DNA of 64,000 nucleotides, from assembly GCA_026874595.1 (NCBI GenBank), contig CM049307.1:37428862-37492861 (forward strand), read 5' to 3'. The position numbers and the translations under genes are program-made. The notes beneath the pieces were generated by a model that was not told the DNA's origin, did no database searches, and was given only the letters and a program-made list of their open reading frames with translations. This DNA is from Sipunculus nudus (Eukaryota; Annelida; Sipuncula; Golfingiida; Sipunculidae). Positions 1 to 13,161 of this stretch are shown piece by piece. How positions within the stretch are numbered: position 1 is the stretch's first letter; each line of letters starts with the position of its first letter.

Positions 1-3000
1 GGAGATATGGTTATATTTTGCAATAAAAAAAAATTCCTCCTCCACCCATACTCGTTGGTATATAATCTCATAAAATAAAAACAAACAAGGAACAGACATG
101 CAATTTAACTTTCTTTTGGTTTAATCAATTTGATGAGTTTTCTGTATACACCTTGTCAGAAAAACTTGAAATACTGAATTTAAATTTGAATCTTGCAATA
201 TTGAAAGTGTTTATGTATATAAACACAAGACTATTTTGTGAAAGTCTTCTTCCTCTACAGGTTACAAAATGCGTTCTTTGCGCAGTGCTCTCATCCCATG
301 CCTTTAAAATTCATTTAAGAAATGCAGTCAGACCACAAGAAGTACTGGTTTACCAGACTCAAAGGATTCATGGAAGAGAAAAATAACTTACGTATACGGT
401 GGGTGCAAAACATCATCAATAATTTGACAATAATAGGAAACTTTAATTAACGGGACATGTATGGCAGACGGTTACAAATGTTTGTTAATTCCATCAGTCC
501 GTGTTAAGTAAGGCAGTCTAAGGAAGTGTGAATAAAGTGACAACTCAATTTATACTATTATAAGCGGTATTGTTGGAAACACCTTTGAGGAATGTGTGTT
601 TGTGAAATACCTTTGAGGAATGTGTATTTGATTATAAATAGTAGATTTTATCATGAAAACAGCGACAAATAAAAAAGTTAAACATGAAGAATGAGTCATA
701 TTAATATCGTATTCAAATGTGAACAGTTGTCGACATCATTCTTGTTGACAGCCGAAAAATACTTCCTGGTGTTATGCTAATTAATTAAATATACAGACAT
801 ATATGAATAGATTTATAAATATATCTGTTTTAAGTATATGTATATTTGAAACGTATGTATAAATCCGCTTAAACTGCAATGAATTAAGTAAGAATTTCGG
901 AACACATTGGATGTGTTGACCTTTTTTTATTACTCTAAAGGACCCCAGGAGTAAGAGACAAATAGAGCAGGATACAGAAAAATAAGCTCTGAAACTGGTG
1001 TTATAAAACAACCCATGAAACTTGCTGCCAAGAGTGGTCTTAATACACAGGTATCCTATCAGTCAATTCAGTTATAATCAATGTGAATGCTTACGGTTCA
1101 CTCAAGTGTACTCTTAATAGATGGATGGTCTTATTAGACGGCTGGTCTTTCAGATAGGTTACAATGTATTTATTTAGAAGCTTCAGGTCACAAAGTGCTC
1201 CAAATATGCATGAAGACGTCAGTAGCCTTGACCATACCTGTTCATTTGCCTTTGGTTTGTTTAGCACTGGTTGTCTGTAGAACTGTTGCAGTATTTGATT
1301 TTTAAACATTTTAAATGATTCTTATGATAAATGGAGAGGGTGGTCCGTTAATTCTTAAACTGGAAATAATCAAATTATGATAGTAAAAGACATATATAAC
1401 ATTTTTTTTGCTCTCATTTTCTTTCAGAATAACTTCTTGAATATTTAATCATTAAAAAGTCAACATTTAAATTGTTTATTACGATACCTCCGGGGTTCTT
1501 ATAATTTGCTGATCCGTTTGTGTGAATATTTGCTAATTGCATAGAGAGGATGCTAGGAAACGTACTGGTTTAACAGACATCGATAATTAACAGTCAGCGG
1601 CAAAATCAACACAAAGAGATTTTAATATTCAGAATATGAAAACAACATAATACAGATGTTTATTTAATAAATGAGACGGTGTAATAAACAAGGGGTCCTC
1701 CAGGCTGCATCTAATACTCCCCGACCTCCCGGAATTTTACTCAGTCTAAAAATGATTAAATTTTCTAAAGCGCAATCATGAAATTCACGTCACTAGGATC
1801 CGCAGATTTGGGCCTTATTTTTATACATTTCATTGGGTTTGATCCTGCAAATAGGATATTTATAGCTCAGCTGAATATATGTCAACTGAGTTATAGCGAT
1901 GGTCATTTGTCCCTCATCCGTCTGGCTGACAGAACGTCGGTAAACGGGCAAACTGTTTAAAACTGCTGCACATACGAATCCATAATATAAAATACATTTA
2001 GATTTCCTTAAGTTCCCCTTCCAAACCCAAACTGAGTCACTGCGACTTCGTTCCCTTTGAAATTAAGGAAAATCTTCCGTTTTCCAGTAAAAGCCTGTTG
2101 TTACACTTCGAGAGTACCTTAATTACATTAAAACCGCTAACGTTTTGTTCATATAAAAAAAGTCATATAAAATATAATTTTCTCACTTAACATACTAACT
2201 CTTAAAGCTAGACTTTTTTCCCAATGATAAAAGTTTAACTTTATTTAATCGAACTTAAATAGTATGCCAGAAATCAGATCAGAATTTTGTATTTTTTTCA
2301 AGTAATGAGCATCAATGTAAAATATATACCTTAAATTTTGCCAAACTTTGTACCTGTAATTACTGATCATTTAAATTCACAACATATACACATCAGAGTA
2401 CTCTTTTGAACTCTGAAAGGAATTGGTAAAAACAAGATGATTTTATTAAAGCTTTAAGACACCACATCAAGTATTGTTATATCAAGTCAACCAAGCACGC
2501 TGGTGTGCAGCGAGTACCGGAGCCCTCACCGAGGACCTGTTATGAAACTTGCTTCAGTCCAGGCAGCTAGCTCCCTTTACTCAGCATTGCTAGGCTTCCC
2601 CTCCCGTCCATGCCCCCTTTATTAAGAGGATGTAAAAAGAAGATGAATGTACACATATTTTATGATTAATTCTCTTTAATTTTTTAATTAATTCAACTTT
2701 TGTTACATTTTGGAATTTATTTTGGATTACAAGGGGCTACAATTTAATTATCAGTGTTAGGTTATGTTATAAAAGTATGGATGTGCATGTTGAGAGGAAT
2801 TCCTCGCTTCAGAAGAGTTAAAACCTATTTCCTCTCTTTTTTAACATGAGTGAAATCAGTTTTAAAATATAGTTGAGATAATATTTATCATATTGATGTT
2901 ATTTGCCCCTTATCCAACAAACAGTGTGTATACCTGATTTGAAAAGGATTTTTTATCAATTTTACTTAATTTTGATTTTTAAGCATGTACATTAAACTAA

Positions 3001-3440
3001 AATCCCCAATTTATAAACCTTTTGGGGATTTGTGATCCAGAGGATAACCTAGAAGATGTCATTGTTTAGTGTGTTTATCTTTAAAAAATATTCTTTTAGA
3101 TTTAGTTGAAGCATTTTATGCCTAAAAAAGTGAAAAACATGTGTATGTATAATTTGACATGACCAAACTAAGGATAAATAATGATGCAGCTTATATTTCT
3201 TAATAAGTCGTCATTCTCCTCCCGAAATAGACATGCTGAAAAAAGGGTTTATTATAAACTTAAATATTTTTCCTTGCCTCATCAGAAATTAAAAAAAAAA
3301 ACTAGAATACGGGTAGTCGACAAGCGACTACGTGTATCCGCCAGAATCAGAGTAGGACGGGTGAAGTGAGGCATGGATTGACTGGCAAGAGGAAATAGAG
3401 TTAGATGTGTAACATATTAGACAGCTACAGCCTGTCACCC
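1..3440. other. Intergenic AT-rich DNA, no gene seen
   Basis: No exon-like reading frame with plausible splice sites is visible on either strand. The only small structures I see are a duplicated 15-mer (CCTTTGAGGAATGTG near 582 and 613) and a 9-bp perfect stem (AAATCCCCA at 3000-3008 with TGGGGATTT at 3023-3031). Short ORFs here have no recognisable content. Confidence 0.6.
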
Positions 3441-3539
3441 CAAACGTCGATTTTGGATGAACTGGAGAAGATGTCCAGGCCCGTCAGTTTATTTCCAAAG
3501 GCTTGAGTGTCATGTTGTCATGGCTACATATTAAAATGG

Positions 3540-4420
3540 ACGTCTGCCACGTAAACATGATTGTAGGTGGCGCCACATGTTTTTTGAACGAGAAACTATC
3601 CAAGATATATTCACATGCAAAATTTCAGGTAGAAAAGTCAAACCACTGCCGTGATTTGATCCCATAGCAAACAAACAGATAGACTGTGCAAAAATGGTTG
3701 TAGTCGGCGCCACAAGTTTCTTGTATGATAAAGAGCTATGTGAGATCCAAACACATGCATTACTTCAGGCAGGTACGTCAAACCAGGCAGGATATATTAG
3801 CACGGATATCTGCAGCATGAACGTGAATGTAGGTGGCGCCACCCGTCATAAAATCAAGAAATCTATCCAGGATGTATAAGCATGCCAAATTTCAGGTGAA
3901 TAGGTCAAACCATGCCGAGATTTGATCCCATAGCAAACAAACAGATAGACTGTGCAAAAATGGTTGCAGGTGGCGCTACCAGTTTCTTGTATGATAACGA
4001 GCGATGTAAGATCTAAATACATGCGAATTTTCAGGTAGATACGTCAAACCAGTTTAGAGATATAAGTATGGATGTCTGCAGCGTAAACGTGAATGTAGGT
4101 GGCGCCACCTTTCATAAAATCAAGAAAGCTATCCAGGATGTATATGCATGCCAAATTTCAGGTGAATAAGTCAAACCACTGCCGAGATATGAGTGATTTT
4201 ACCCCAAGGCAGACGAACAGATGGACGCTGTGCATAAATGGCTGCAGGTGGCGCCACCATTTTTGTGTATATTATAAAGCTATCCAAGGGCTACAATTGT
4301 GTAAAAATAATTCCTGATTGGTCAAACGAGTCCGACGATATGTGGGTTAATGTGTCAAAACAGACGCACAGATGGACGCACTGGAGAGAGGAAAGGTCAG
4401 AGGTCAACGCAAAATGGTTA
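3540..4420 (+). repeat. Tandem array carrying the GTGGCGCCAC palindrome
   Basis: A degenerate repeat of about 133 bp is organised as a dimer of about 266 bp. The palindrome GTGGCGCCAC occurs at 3567, 3833 and 4099 (spacing exactly 266). A second series of sister monomers has it at 3703 (altered), 3970 (altered) and 4248. Each unit also contains phrases of the type ATGCCAAATTTCAGGT, GTCAAACCA and AACAGATGGAC. Short ORFs across this segment are by-products of the repeat. The family probably belongs to a larger dispersed element, since the same palindrome occurs in a different repeat at 27.5-30.0 kb. Confidence 0.8.
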
Positions 4421-4536
4421 GGCACCAGTTCACATGTTACCCGATAATTGTTGTAAGTTTCGGAAAAATCGGTCTCAGAGGAGTTCTCCGGAAACGAATG
4501 CGGCCGCGGGGGCGGCGGAACCCGGTCAAAAACAAA

Positions 4537-4566
4537 GTATCCGCAAAACTTTGTTTTGTCGGATAC
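4537..4566. repeat. Imperfect hairpin
   Basis: GTATCCGCAAAA at 4537-4548 pairs with TTTTGTCGGATAC at 4554-4566, with one bulged base and a CTTTG loop. It follows a short GC-rich run (4498-4525) that includes a NotI-type GCGGCCGC. It may be the end structure of the repeat that precedes it; no function is evident. Confidence 0.5.
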
Positions 4567-4941
4567 AACTATCAGTTCTTTCTGTCCATCTGTGTCTATC
4601 TGTAAATATGTCATATGCAACACAGTATCTCAAAACCTTCACTGGTTTTTCCATGGCAGTCATGTCAAAGTATAAGTTTGGCAATCGTATATTTAGTACT
4701 TGATTACCACCAAATATTTAATCATTTTCTCTGAGCTCTGCAAGCAATAATATTTATATAGATATACAATGGAAAAAGTAAATTCTGCATTTGCAAAAAT
4801 TTTAAAAAATTAAGCTGTGACCCATGGGTTCCTTGTTTATTTTTTATTTACTCTTCTTATGCAATTGAATATTGGAATTGAACATTAATATGTTGTGTGG
4901 AATTATTGCGAGAGTTTTTGTATGTATATTTACAAATGTCT

Positions 4942-4944
<3 letters not shown>

Positions 4945-4994
<50 letters not shown>
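4945..4994. repeat. (TA)n microsatellite
   Basis: An almost pure TA dinucleotide run of about 48 bp. The Ile-Tyr-rich ORFs over it are artefacts of the run. Confidence 0.95.
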
Positions 4995-4996
<2 letters not shown>

Positions 4997-5951
4997 TCGA
5001 TTGCCTTTGCCAAAATTTTCAACCGGCTCCACTCCCTCAATCCTGGCTACGCCCCTATCAACTCGAATATATAATGTAAACATGTAAAAATATAAGCATT
5101 TTTTAAGGCAGTTAAACAAGATGATTTACTCAAATATATTAAAGGGAGTAAATTTAAATAACAATAAATAACAATAAATAGTTCTTTATTCAAGTGGGCA
5201 TTCATAGGGCAAATTTGCAATGGGGCATGTTAATTCGAAAAATAATGTTCAAGCAGTTCAAAATCAAATGGAAGAAGCTAATAAATGGAAGAATATCTCC
5301 GAAATAATAATAAATTTACTCAATAAATTTCCTGAATTATTTCTATTTGGTCTCTCATCGGACTTTTTCATATTTTACTGGTAGGACTTCAGTGTATAAG
5401 AATGAATTTGACTTAATGCTGAGGTTATGCAAACGCCCTATTGTGTTTGATGATTGTTAAACAACTCGGTCTGACCAGCTTATCAACTGTTAATAGGCTT
5501 CAAGCCCGTGTATTGACCGAAGTTAGCCTGATGATTGTAAAATATATATTTTGAACCCTCACTGTAAATATGGAAATAGAGGTCACTGACCATAAACATT
5601 TCCCGCAATAATTTGCTTGTCTAGCTCTAGTTGGCGGAAGTTGGAATAAAAAGGGCACCCTCGGTATATACTTGCTATACTTTTGTGTAGAATCCCATGA
5701 TGAACGTTAAGTGAGGTCCGGTAAATCTTCATTGTTTACCAGTCAGGGACTTGCTGTGTAGTGACTGGTTTGTGGAGGGATGTTAATTAGATCGTAGGCC
5801 AGAATTGGTATATAGAAAATATATGCATAATAATCTTCTTTGTATTCTGTTTTCTTTAAAAAAGACAGCTTTTTAAAAATTCTGGTTATAAGATTCTTCA
5901 AAAAGAAATTTACTACGATTCCTTAATTATTAGCTTATCCGCTTGCAGGAA

Positions 5952-7566
5952 ACGTACCAGACACAATCGGACGCGACATTTATTTCTTAGGTTTGCTTCA
6001 AAATAAACACCAGGAATTTCAGTTTTCAGGACATGTAAGACAGACTGACAGAGTCTCTGTGAAATAACGAGAATTAATTGAAATGACTTAAAATTTACAA
6101 GAAAACTCGGACACAAAGGGAAGTGAAAACAGACTGGTGCACATTTTATGCAATGCAGTATCGTTACCTTGGCAACGCCTTTGAGCAAAGGGTATTGTTG
6201 ATCAGTCCTCTGGTTATAAACAAGGTAATAATAGATAAATTCATACAAGAGTATTATATATCATATACATATACTGATATAAAGTAAGCTGACATGTTAA
6301 ACATTAACGAAAATTTATTGGAATGGCTTTACATTTACAAGTATACTCGGGCACAAAGGGAAGTGAAAATGGACTGTAGCACATTTTATGCAATGCAGTA
6401 TCGTTGCCTTGGCAATGCCTTTGAGCAAAGGGTATAGTTGGTCAGCCCTCTGGTTATAAACAAGGTAATAATAGATAAATTCATACAAGAGTATTATATA
6501 TCATATACATATACTGATATAACATGACATGTTAAACATTCAACCCCCCCCCGCCTACTGTGGAGACCTGTTATCCTCGTTTACAACTGTTCAGTGTTAT
6601 GTTAATAAGTATGTGTTGAATAATCTTTGAGACCCGTAAATCCTTCACAGTAAAAGTAATCACGGTTATGACGCAGGTCAAATTGCAGTGAATTAGTTCT
6701 ACATAAAAGGCAGAGGAATTTGTTAATTAATAAGCCTTGTATGTACGTTGATATAGAATGCCACCTATAAGCTAGCATTTTCATATATATGCAGAATACA
6801 TATGCGTATACGGTACGTATGCATATGAAGCTAGAAAACGGACACCTGTGATCCCATTAAAGGTGGCCCACCATATATACGTATGCGTATGCAACCAGGA
6901 ATCGGAAACAATATATTCTCTTGGTGACATTCATGATATATTTGGTAACAGACATGACATAATGTATACAAAAGCAGCATATTGTCGAACGAAATTCTTT
7001 GATATTCCGTAAAGTGCAATTTTTAAAACTTTTACCAAATTTAAACGCATTTGATTCCCCTTCCTTACTTTTTTTCTTACTGATTATAAGGAAAAGTGGG
7101 ACAAGAATTGAATCACAGGGAGTCGGTCACTACAGGAATCGCCACCAATACCTTATGTTTGCATATTCATCACTTGGTCAGTCTACAAAACTCCATGATG
7201 AAAGCTTCAGCGACTTTTGGGATACATGTATTTGATAACGCCTAGTGGACGGCGGAGGTGCACCATCACAGAATGAACTGACAAGTGTTTCTCTTAAAAG
7301 CCCCAACCCCACCCCCCCTCCCCTCCATGGATTTATTGTTACTTACAAACGCTCGCAATCCGAATTAGTCTTTCTCTTCAGTCATAAATTATCGTATAAG
7401 TGATATAATTTATTCTTGTATAAATTCAGAGGTTGATAACGTTTGATGACGGGCTTTGCCCGACATAACTGTGATGGTCAGTCGGTAGGATCGGAAATAT
7501 CATTCATATATCTCTATGTGCGTGTGTGTGTGTGAGGGTGTGTGGTCGGAATTGGTTGTAAAATCA
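5952..7566. repeat. 1.6-kb tandem duplication, copy 1
   Basis: This segment is repeated almost base for base in the following 1.6 kb (offset 1614 bp at the left edge and about 1635 bp further in, because of indels). It contains a nested direct duplication of about 240 bp (about 6059-6290 and 6300-6525), each half with the phrase TGCAATGCAGTATCGTT followed by an X-box-like palindrome (6163-6176 and 6403-6416). Near its right end is a short stem CGGGC-TTT-GCCCG at 7450-7462. No coding exon is recognisable; the 60-111-residue frames here are duplicated as well and look non-coding. Confidence 0.85.
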
Positions 7567-9195
7567 CGTACCAGACACAATCGGACGCGACATTTATTTC
7601 TTAGGTTTGCTTCAAAATAAACACCAGGAATTTCAGGTTTCAGGACATGTAAGACAGACTGACAGAGTCTCTGTGAAATTAACGAGAATTAATTGAAATT
7701 ACGTAAAATTTACAAGTAAACTCGGTCACAAAGGGAAGAGAAAACAGAAAGGTGCACATTTTATGCAATGCAGTATATCGTTGCCTAAGCAACGCCTTTG
7801 AGCAAAGGGTATTGTTGATCAGTCCTCTGGTTATAAACAAGGTAATAATAGATAAATTCATACAAGAGTATGATATATCATATACATATACTGATATAAC
7901 GTAAGCTGACATGTTTAACATTAACGAAAATTTATTGGAATGACTTTACATTAACAAGTATACTCGGGCACAAAGGGAGGTGAAAATGGACGGTAGCACA
8001 TTTTATGCAATGCAGTATCGTTGCCATGGCAATGCTTTTGAGTAAAGGGTATAGTTGGTCAGTCCTCTGGTTATAAACAAGGTAATAATAGATAAATTCA
8101 TACAAGAGTATTATATATCATATACATATACTGATATAACGTAAGCTGACATGTTAAACATTCAACCCCCCCCCCCCCCCCCCCTCGCCTACTGTGGAGA
8201 CCTGTCATCCTCGTTTACAACTGTTCAGTGTTATGTTAGTAAGTATGTGTTGAATAATCTTTGAGACCCGTAAAACCTTCACAGTAAAAGTAATCACGGT
8301 TATGACGCAGGTCAAATTGCAGTGAATTAGTTCTACATAAAAGGCAGAGGAATTTGTTAATTAATAAGCCTTGTATGTACGTTGATATAGAATGCCACCT
8401 ATAAGCTAGCATTTTCATATATATGCAGAATACATATGCGTATACGGTACGTATGCATATGAAGCTAGAAAACGGACAACTGTGATCCCATTAAAGGTGG
8501 CCCACCATATATACGTATGCGAATGCAACCAGGAATCGGAAACAATATATTCTCTTGGAGACATTCATGATATATTTTGTAACAGACATGACAAAATATA
8601 TACAAAAAACAGCATATTGTCGAACGAAATTCTTTGATATTCCGTAAAGTGCAATTTTTAAAACTTTTACCAAATTTAAACGCATTTGATTCCCCTTCCT
8701 TACTTTTTTTCTTACTGATTATCAGGAAAAGTGGGACAAGAATTGAATCACAGGGAGTCGGTCACTACAGGAATCGCCATCAATACCTTATGTTTGCATA
8801 TTCATCACTTGGTCAGTCTACAAAACTCCATGATGAAAGCTTCAGAGACATTTGGGATACATGTATTTGGTAACGCCTAGTGGACGGCTGAGGTGCACCA
8901 TCACAGAATGAACTGACAAGTGTTTTTCTTAAAAGCCCCTCCCCTCCCCTCCATGGATTTATTGTTAATTACAAACGCTCGCAATCCGAATTAGTCTTTC
9001 TCTTCAGTCATAAATTATCGTATAAGTGATATAATATATTCTTGTATAAATTCAGAGGTTGATAACGTTTGATGACGGGCTTTGCCCGACATAACTGTGA
9101 TGGTCAGTCGGTAGGATCGGAAATATCATTCATATATCTCTATGTGCGTGTGTGTGTGTGAGGGTGTGTGGTCGGAATTGGTTGTAAAATCACGT
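7567..9195. repeat. 1.6-kb tandem duplication, copy 2
   Basis: Second copy of the preceding unit. Both copies begin at ACCAGACACAATCGGACGCG and end with GTTGTAAAATCACGT. It differs by scattered substitutions and by expansion of a C-run to about 19 bases near 8167-8185. The nested 240-bp duplication and its two X-box-like palindromes (7780-7793 and 8020-8033) are retained. High similarity points to a recent tandem duplication or a tandemly inserted element. Confidence 0.85.
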
Positions 9196-10016
9196 TCCAT
9201 GAACGAAAGAAAACAAACGACCGATGCTCGACTATTAATCGATTATTTTATGTTCCTTCAATTTACCATATCATTTGCCTTATAAAATTATGCCATAATA
9301 TACAGACAAAGTAAATTCAGTCAGACTTGTACATCATGCATGAAAGGTTACGGTAAAGGCCAATTTGTTGATACTTATTCGCTGCACAAGAGTCCGTTTT
9401 AATACTGTTTGCTACTTCGTGTCCCGTCTTCCTTATTTCTCTGGATTAGAACAGTCTTTTTCTGTTAATGACTCCTTTGCATGTACATACCATTTTTGTG
9501 ATCGGTTATACAAACATGCAACCACTTTAAACGACAATGAATGAACACGATTAGTCATTTATATATCATCACATGTAAGTTCTACGCTTGTACGGACATT
9601 TCTCTTTTACTTTCTTTTGTGGAACGTTCAAACAAATGATAACAAATGATAAAAAGAGAACTGAAACAGATCACATTTTACACAATTTATTTCTGCAACG
9701 GATTCGTTCACAAGATATTGCTGAAAGGTCATATCACAGATAACGCGGTCTGGTTTGAACGGGAAAGTCTCAAACTACAAAAAAAATATCATTATCTATA
9801 CAATTATAAGTATATACAGGTACGCTAAACCCTATAACAAACATACAACATGGCAGTGTCACACACATGCATATTTTCAATCAGTTCTTGAAATATGAGT
9901 GCAGAAATTAATGACTGCAATGTTAAATAACATACTTGCACTGAAAATAAATTTGCTGTGGGTTCAGTGGGCGTGGTGAACGTTTTTGTATATATATTAA
10001 TGTGTGAGAGCCCGTA

Positions 10017-10023
<7 letters not shown>

Positions 10024-10059
<36 letters not shown>
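10024..10059. repeat. (TA)n microsatellite
   Basis: Pure TA run of about 36 bp. A minus-strand Tyr-Ile-rich ORF across it is an artefact. Confidence 0.95.
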
Positions 10060-10064
<5 letters not shown>

Positions 10065-10390
10065 AATATTTAAAACAAAAATACCATACCACAATATGTA
10101 GGTGAATATATAATGTGTTTGCATGTGTGCGTGTGTTCAAGTGAAATAAAAAGCGCGAAAGAAGAGCATTTTTCTGTAATTCATGACCAAACTACGATGA
10201 GGAATGTCGGTTCTAATATTTACCTAAACAATTATCAATATTAATTCTCATTAAATCAGGGCTGAAAGGAGCAATATATCAGATATCACAGTCATCACGA
10301 TTTACAAATATCAGAAGACCAATCCTTATCTGGGCTGACGTCACAATAAAACAGATCCACTAAATCTAACATCATATTTACCAATTCGAT

Positions 10391-10674
10391 TTCTAATATC
10401 CTATTATAATTTTGGTTTTATTTATCCTTATAAATATTGTTCACGAGTTATCTGCCATAAATATAATAAGACATTTTTATGCTGAACAGACAGGAATTTT
10501 ATCTGTTCCCCTAAAATGGTTTAAACTAACTATTTCTAATTCCCTATTATCAGTTCTGGTTTTATTTTTTCTTATAAATATTGTTCACGAGTTATCTGCA
10601 ATAAATATAATCAGATATTTATAATACTGAATTGACAGGACTTTTATCGCATCCCCTAAAATGGTTTAAAATAT
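10391..10674. repeat. 142-bp tandem duplication
   Basis: Two direct copies begin with TTCTAAT at 10391 and 10533. They share ATTGTTCACGAGTTATCTGC and CCCCTAAAATGGTTTAAA and have diverged by small indels and substitutions. No coding role is visible. Confidence 0.85.
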
Positions 10675-12350
10675 CTTTAAAAATTCATTATAATATCATA
10701 TATTTTACTAAGTATAAACTTATAAAACCATGCCAAATATATTAATAAAAAATTAGGTATATAATAACAACATGATCTGTATCATCAATACAAACCTGAT
10801 AATATCATGTGGTTAGCGTAACTACTTATTATAATACTGTCGGGACATATCAAATGGTTTTAAAATAGAGATATTATGCACGACGGACCATAATGTGCAT
10901 GTGTTTCTTTAAAATAAAAGCGGGATGCAAATGCAAAAAGCACCCTATATGAATAATTAATAAATCTGTTCTTTCCAAACATGGAATCTACTGCACAAAT
11001 TTCCTTATCAACACCCCATGTTTTTTTCAACAATATACTTTGTTTGCCTTTGCAAAATGATTAATAACCATGGATATGTCATAACCCATATATGGAAATG
11101 GAGATATTACCCCCTCCCCACCCTCAATCCTAATTAACAAGCACTAATACTGGTACCATCTAATGGGAGAAAGAGCATAAAGACCCAGGTTCCAGATTTC
11201 CATCCCTACAAATTGCTGTACTGATAAAAATAATAATAACCTCCGCTTTAATCATGCTATTTGTGTTTTGTCCTGTATGACACATTTACATATTACTTGT
11301 GGGGGTGGTCCATATTGTGGGATGGTCGTATGGCGGGACTTCACTTAATCTGTTTCCTTAATCCTTTGTTTATATTTTACTATACATACTGATTTTTCCA
11401 GTTTTTCAGTTTGACAGTTATTTGTCCCTTGCAAAGTTTTGCATCTAAAGCTGGCATATCTGAACTTCAGAGGATTAAGTGATACATTTCGCCAGCTGTT
11501 GGACCCAAATTTGGACCCAAACCCTCTTGGTGCACCTTACCCTAAAAACCTGAAAACCTGGCGTGTTGAATAATATACCTGAAGACCTGGCGTGTTGAAT
11601 AACATAGTACCGGTATATAACTTTGTAAATATTTACCCATTATTTTCAAAATTTGAAAGGATGTGTGTAATATTTACCCATGATTTTTAAAATTTGAAAG
11701 GATTTAAGGATTTAAGTAATAAGTGTAAATAAAGTATTCATTCAAATATGATAGTAGTACTAATTACCAACAATAGATGGCAGCACCAAGCCCATTTTCC
11801 TCAGGAAGCATAGAATGAATTAAGATACAGGAATGTACAGGCTTTCTGTTCTGAAATGCACAATTTAACCCAAATGTACTCTCTTGAATACAACCCAAGT
11901 GTACACTGTTGATTTGTAAAATTTACTGAGTCATGCATAAATCTGACTCCCTAGCACCAATTTAACCAGAATATATTTATATATTAATTTCTCAGCAGAA
12001 AAAAAACATGTATCTCTATGGGATAGCAATGGCACCAAATGAAAAATGCAAGCTTAGGCATATGATTCAAGGTAACATTTTCTTTAGAATATTTAAGAAT
12101 ACCAGTCTGAGGAACAATGGTTTTTAATATAGTGGACACAATCAACTGATCTAAACAACACATCAAAACACTGTTTCATTTGCATTAAACCACTCAACAA
12201 ACTTATACAATGGCTGAGCATAGGGCATACACAATATATATAACATTGTAAACATGTAACAAACACTGAATATGATGCATAAACCCTGCTAATCACATCT
12301 ACACACACCTCACATTGTGGTTACACACTGCAGTCAAGCAATATCTCCCT

Positions 12351-12620
12351 CTTTTTAACCACTGCTTTGTAAATCAAGAATTTCCGGGTTTCACCACCAG
12401 GGCTGGCACAGAGCAAAGAAAGACACAGACCAATAAGAGTGTGGTATTGTATTGTTCTGTGCATCCAGCTCCAAGTTTCAAACCTGTGACAGTCTGCTCT
12501 CATTGGTTTGATGCACAATGCAATACCACACTCTCAGCGATCTGATTACAACTCTTGGCCCTGTGCCAGCCCTGGTTTAAAAACCCTGAAAATATTGCCA
12601 TACAAAGCAGCCATTAAAGC
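12351..12620. mobile_element. Foldback (MITE-like) inverted repeat of about 270 bp
   Basis: The left arm reads inward as CTGCTTTGTA, then CCAGGGCTGGCACAG, then GAGTGTGGTATTG. The right arm carries the complements in reverse order: CAATACCACACTCTC, CTGTGCCAGCCCTGG, TACAAAGCAG. The two arms can therefore pair over most of their length. Such a long imperfect hairpin is typical of MITE or foldback elements. It could also be a hairpin RNA source if transcribed. It sits about 550 bp beyond the stop codon of the minus-strand gene, on its 3' side. No target-site duplication was confirmed. Confidence 0.7.
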
Positions 12621-13155
12621 CAAGGGGACTTGGAACGACTGTAGAGTATAACCACTGTGTAAGGTGTGTGATAACATCCATCAATCTACTTCTACAGACA
12701 TGCCTGTTTTAACACATCTGTCCTTGTTATTATCATGTCACTGATGGTGAATAAATTACCTTTTCCTGTCACCTGCACATATGATCATTATGGACTAGTA
12801 CTGATGTAGTTTAAGGTACCTGGCATCTTTTACCCATAAACACTGTATCCTATCCTCAGACTGGTTGAAAACCATGTAATTATCCAATCATTAATTTCTA
12901 ACCTATAATTAAACCAATATAATTAACAAATTAAATCTTGTGTAAAGCCTGCTCAACTGCACAATTACTCACAATGTTACAACTTAAAACATATTTTTGT
13001 AACTGAGTTTTGATAACTTCAAATGTACACTGAAAGTAGCATACTGTTACTGCTTTATAAATAAACTTTGAGTCTGCTCAATTTATTTGTTCGGACCATT
13101 TAAAAATCAGGATGGTTTGTTAAATTCTGTGTGTTTATACTTGACAGACCAGTTG

Positions 13156-13161
13156 TTTATT
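13156..13161 (-). terminator. Polyadenylation signal AATAAA overlapping the stop codon
   Basis: On the minus strand the last codons read TAC TAA and the next bases make AATAAA, so the canonical poly(A) signal begins inside the TAA stop. A second AATAAA lies about 75 nt further at 13087-13082. Use of the first would give a 3'UTR of only some 15-30 nt; which is used cannot be told from sequence. Confidence 0.5.

Larger units (their letters stand above)
9196..12345. other. Intergenic, no gene seen
   Basis: AT-rich sequence with no supportable gene. It contains a TA microsatellite, a 142-bp tandem duplication (both listed separately) and a short 28-bp duplication near 11550-11605 (CCTGGCGTGTTGAATAA twice). 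Confidence 0.6.

Noticed and set aside
4872-5087. ORFs with long YI or IY runs
   Set aside because: Direct translation of the TA microsatellite.
12315-12545. 76-residue plus-strand ORF and 65-residue minus-strand ORF
   Set aside because: Both lie inside the foldback element and reflect its two complementary arms.
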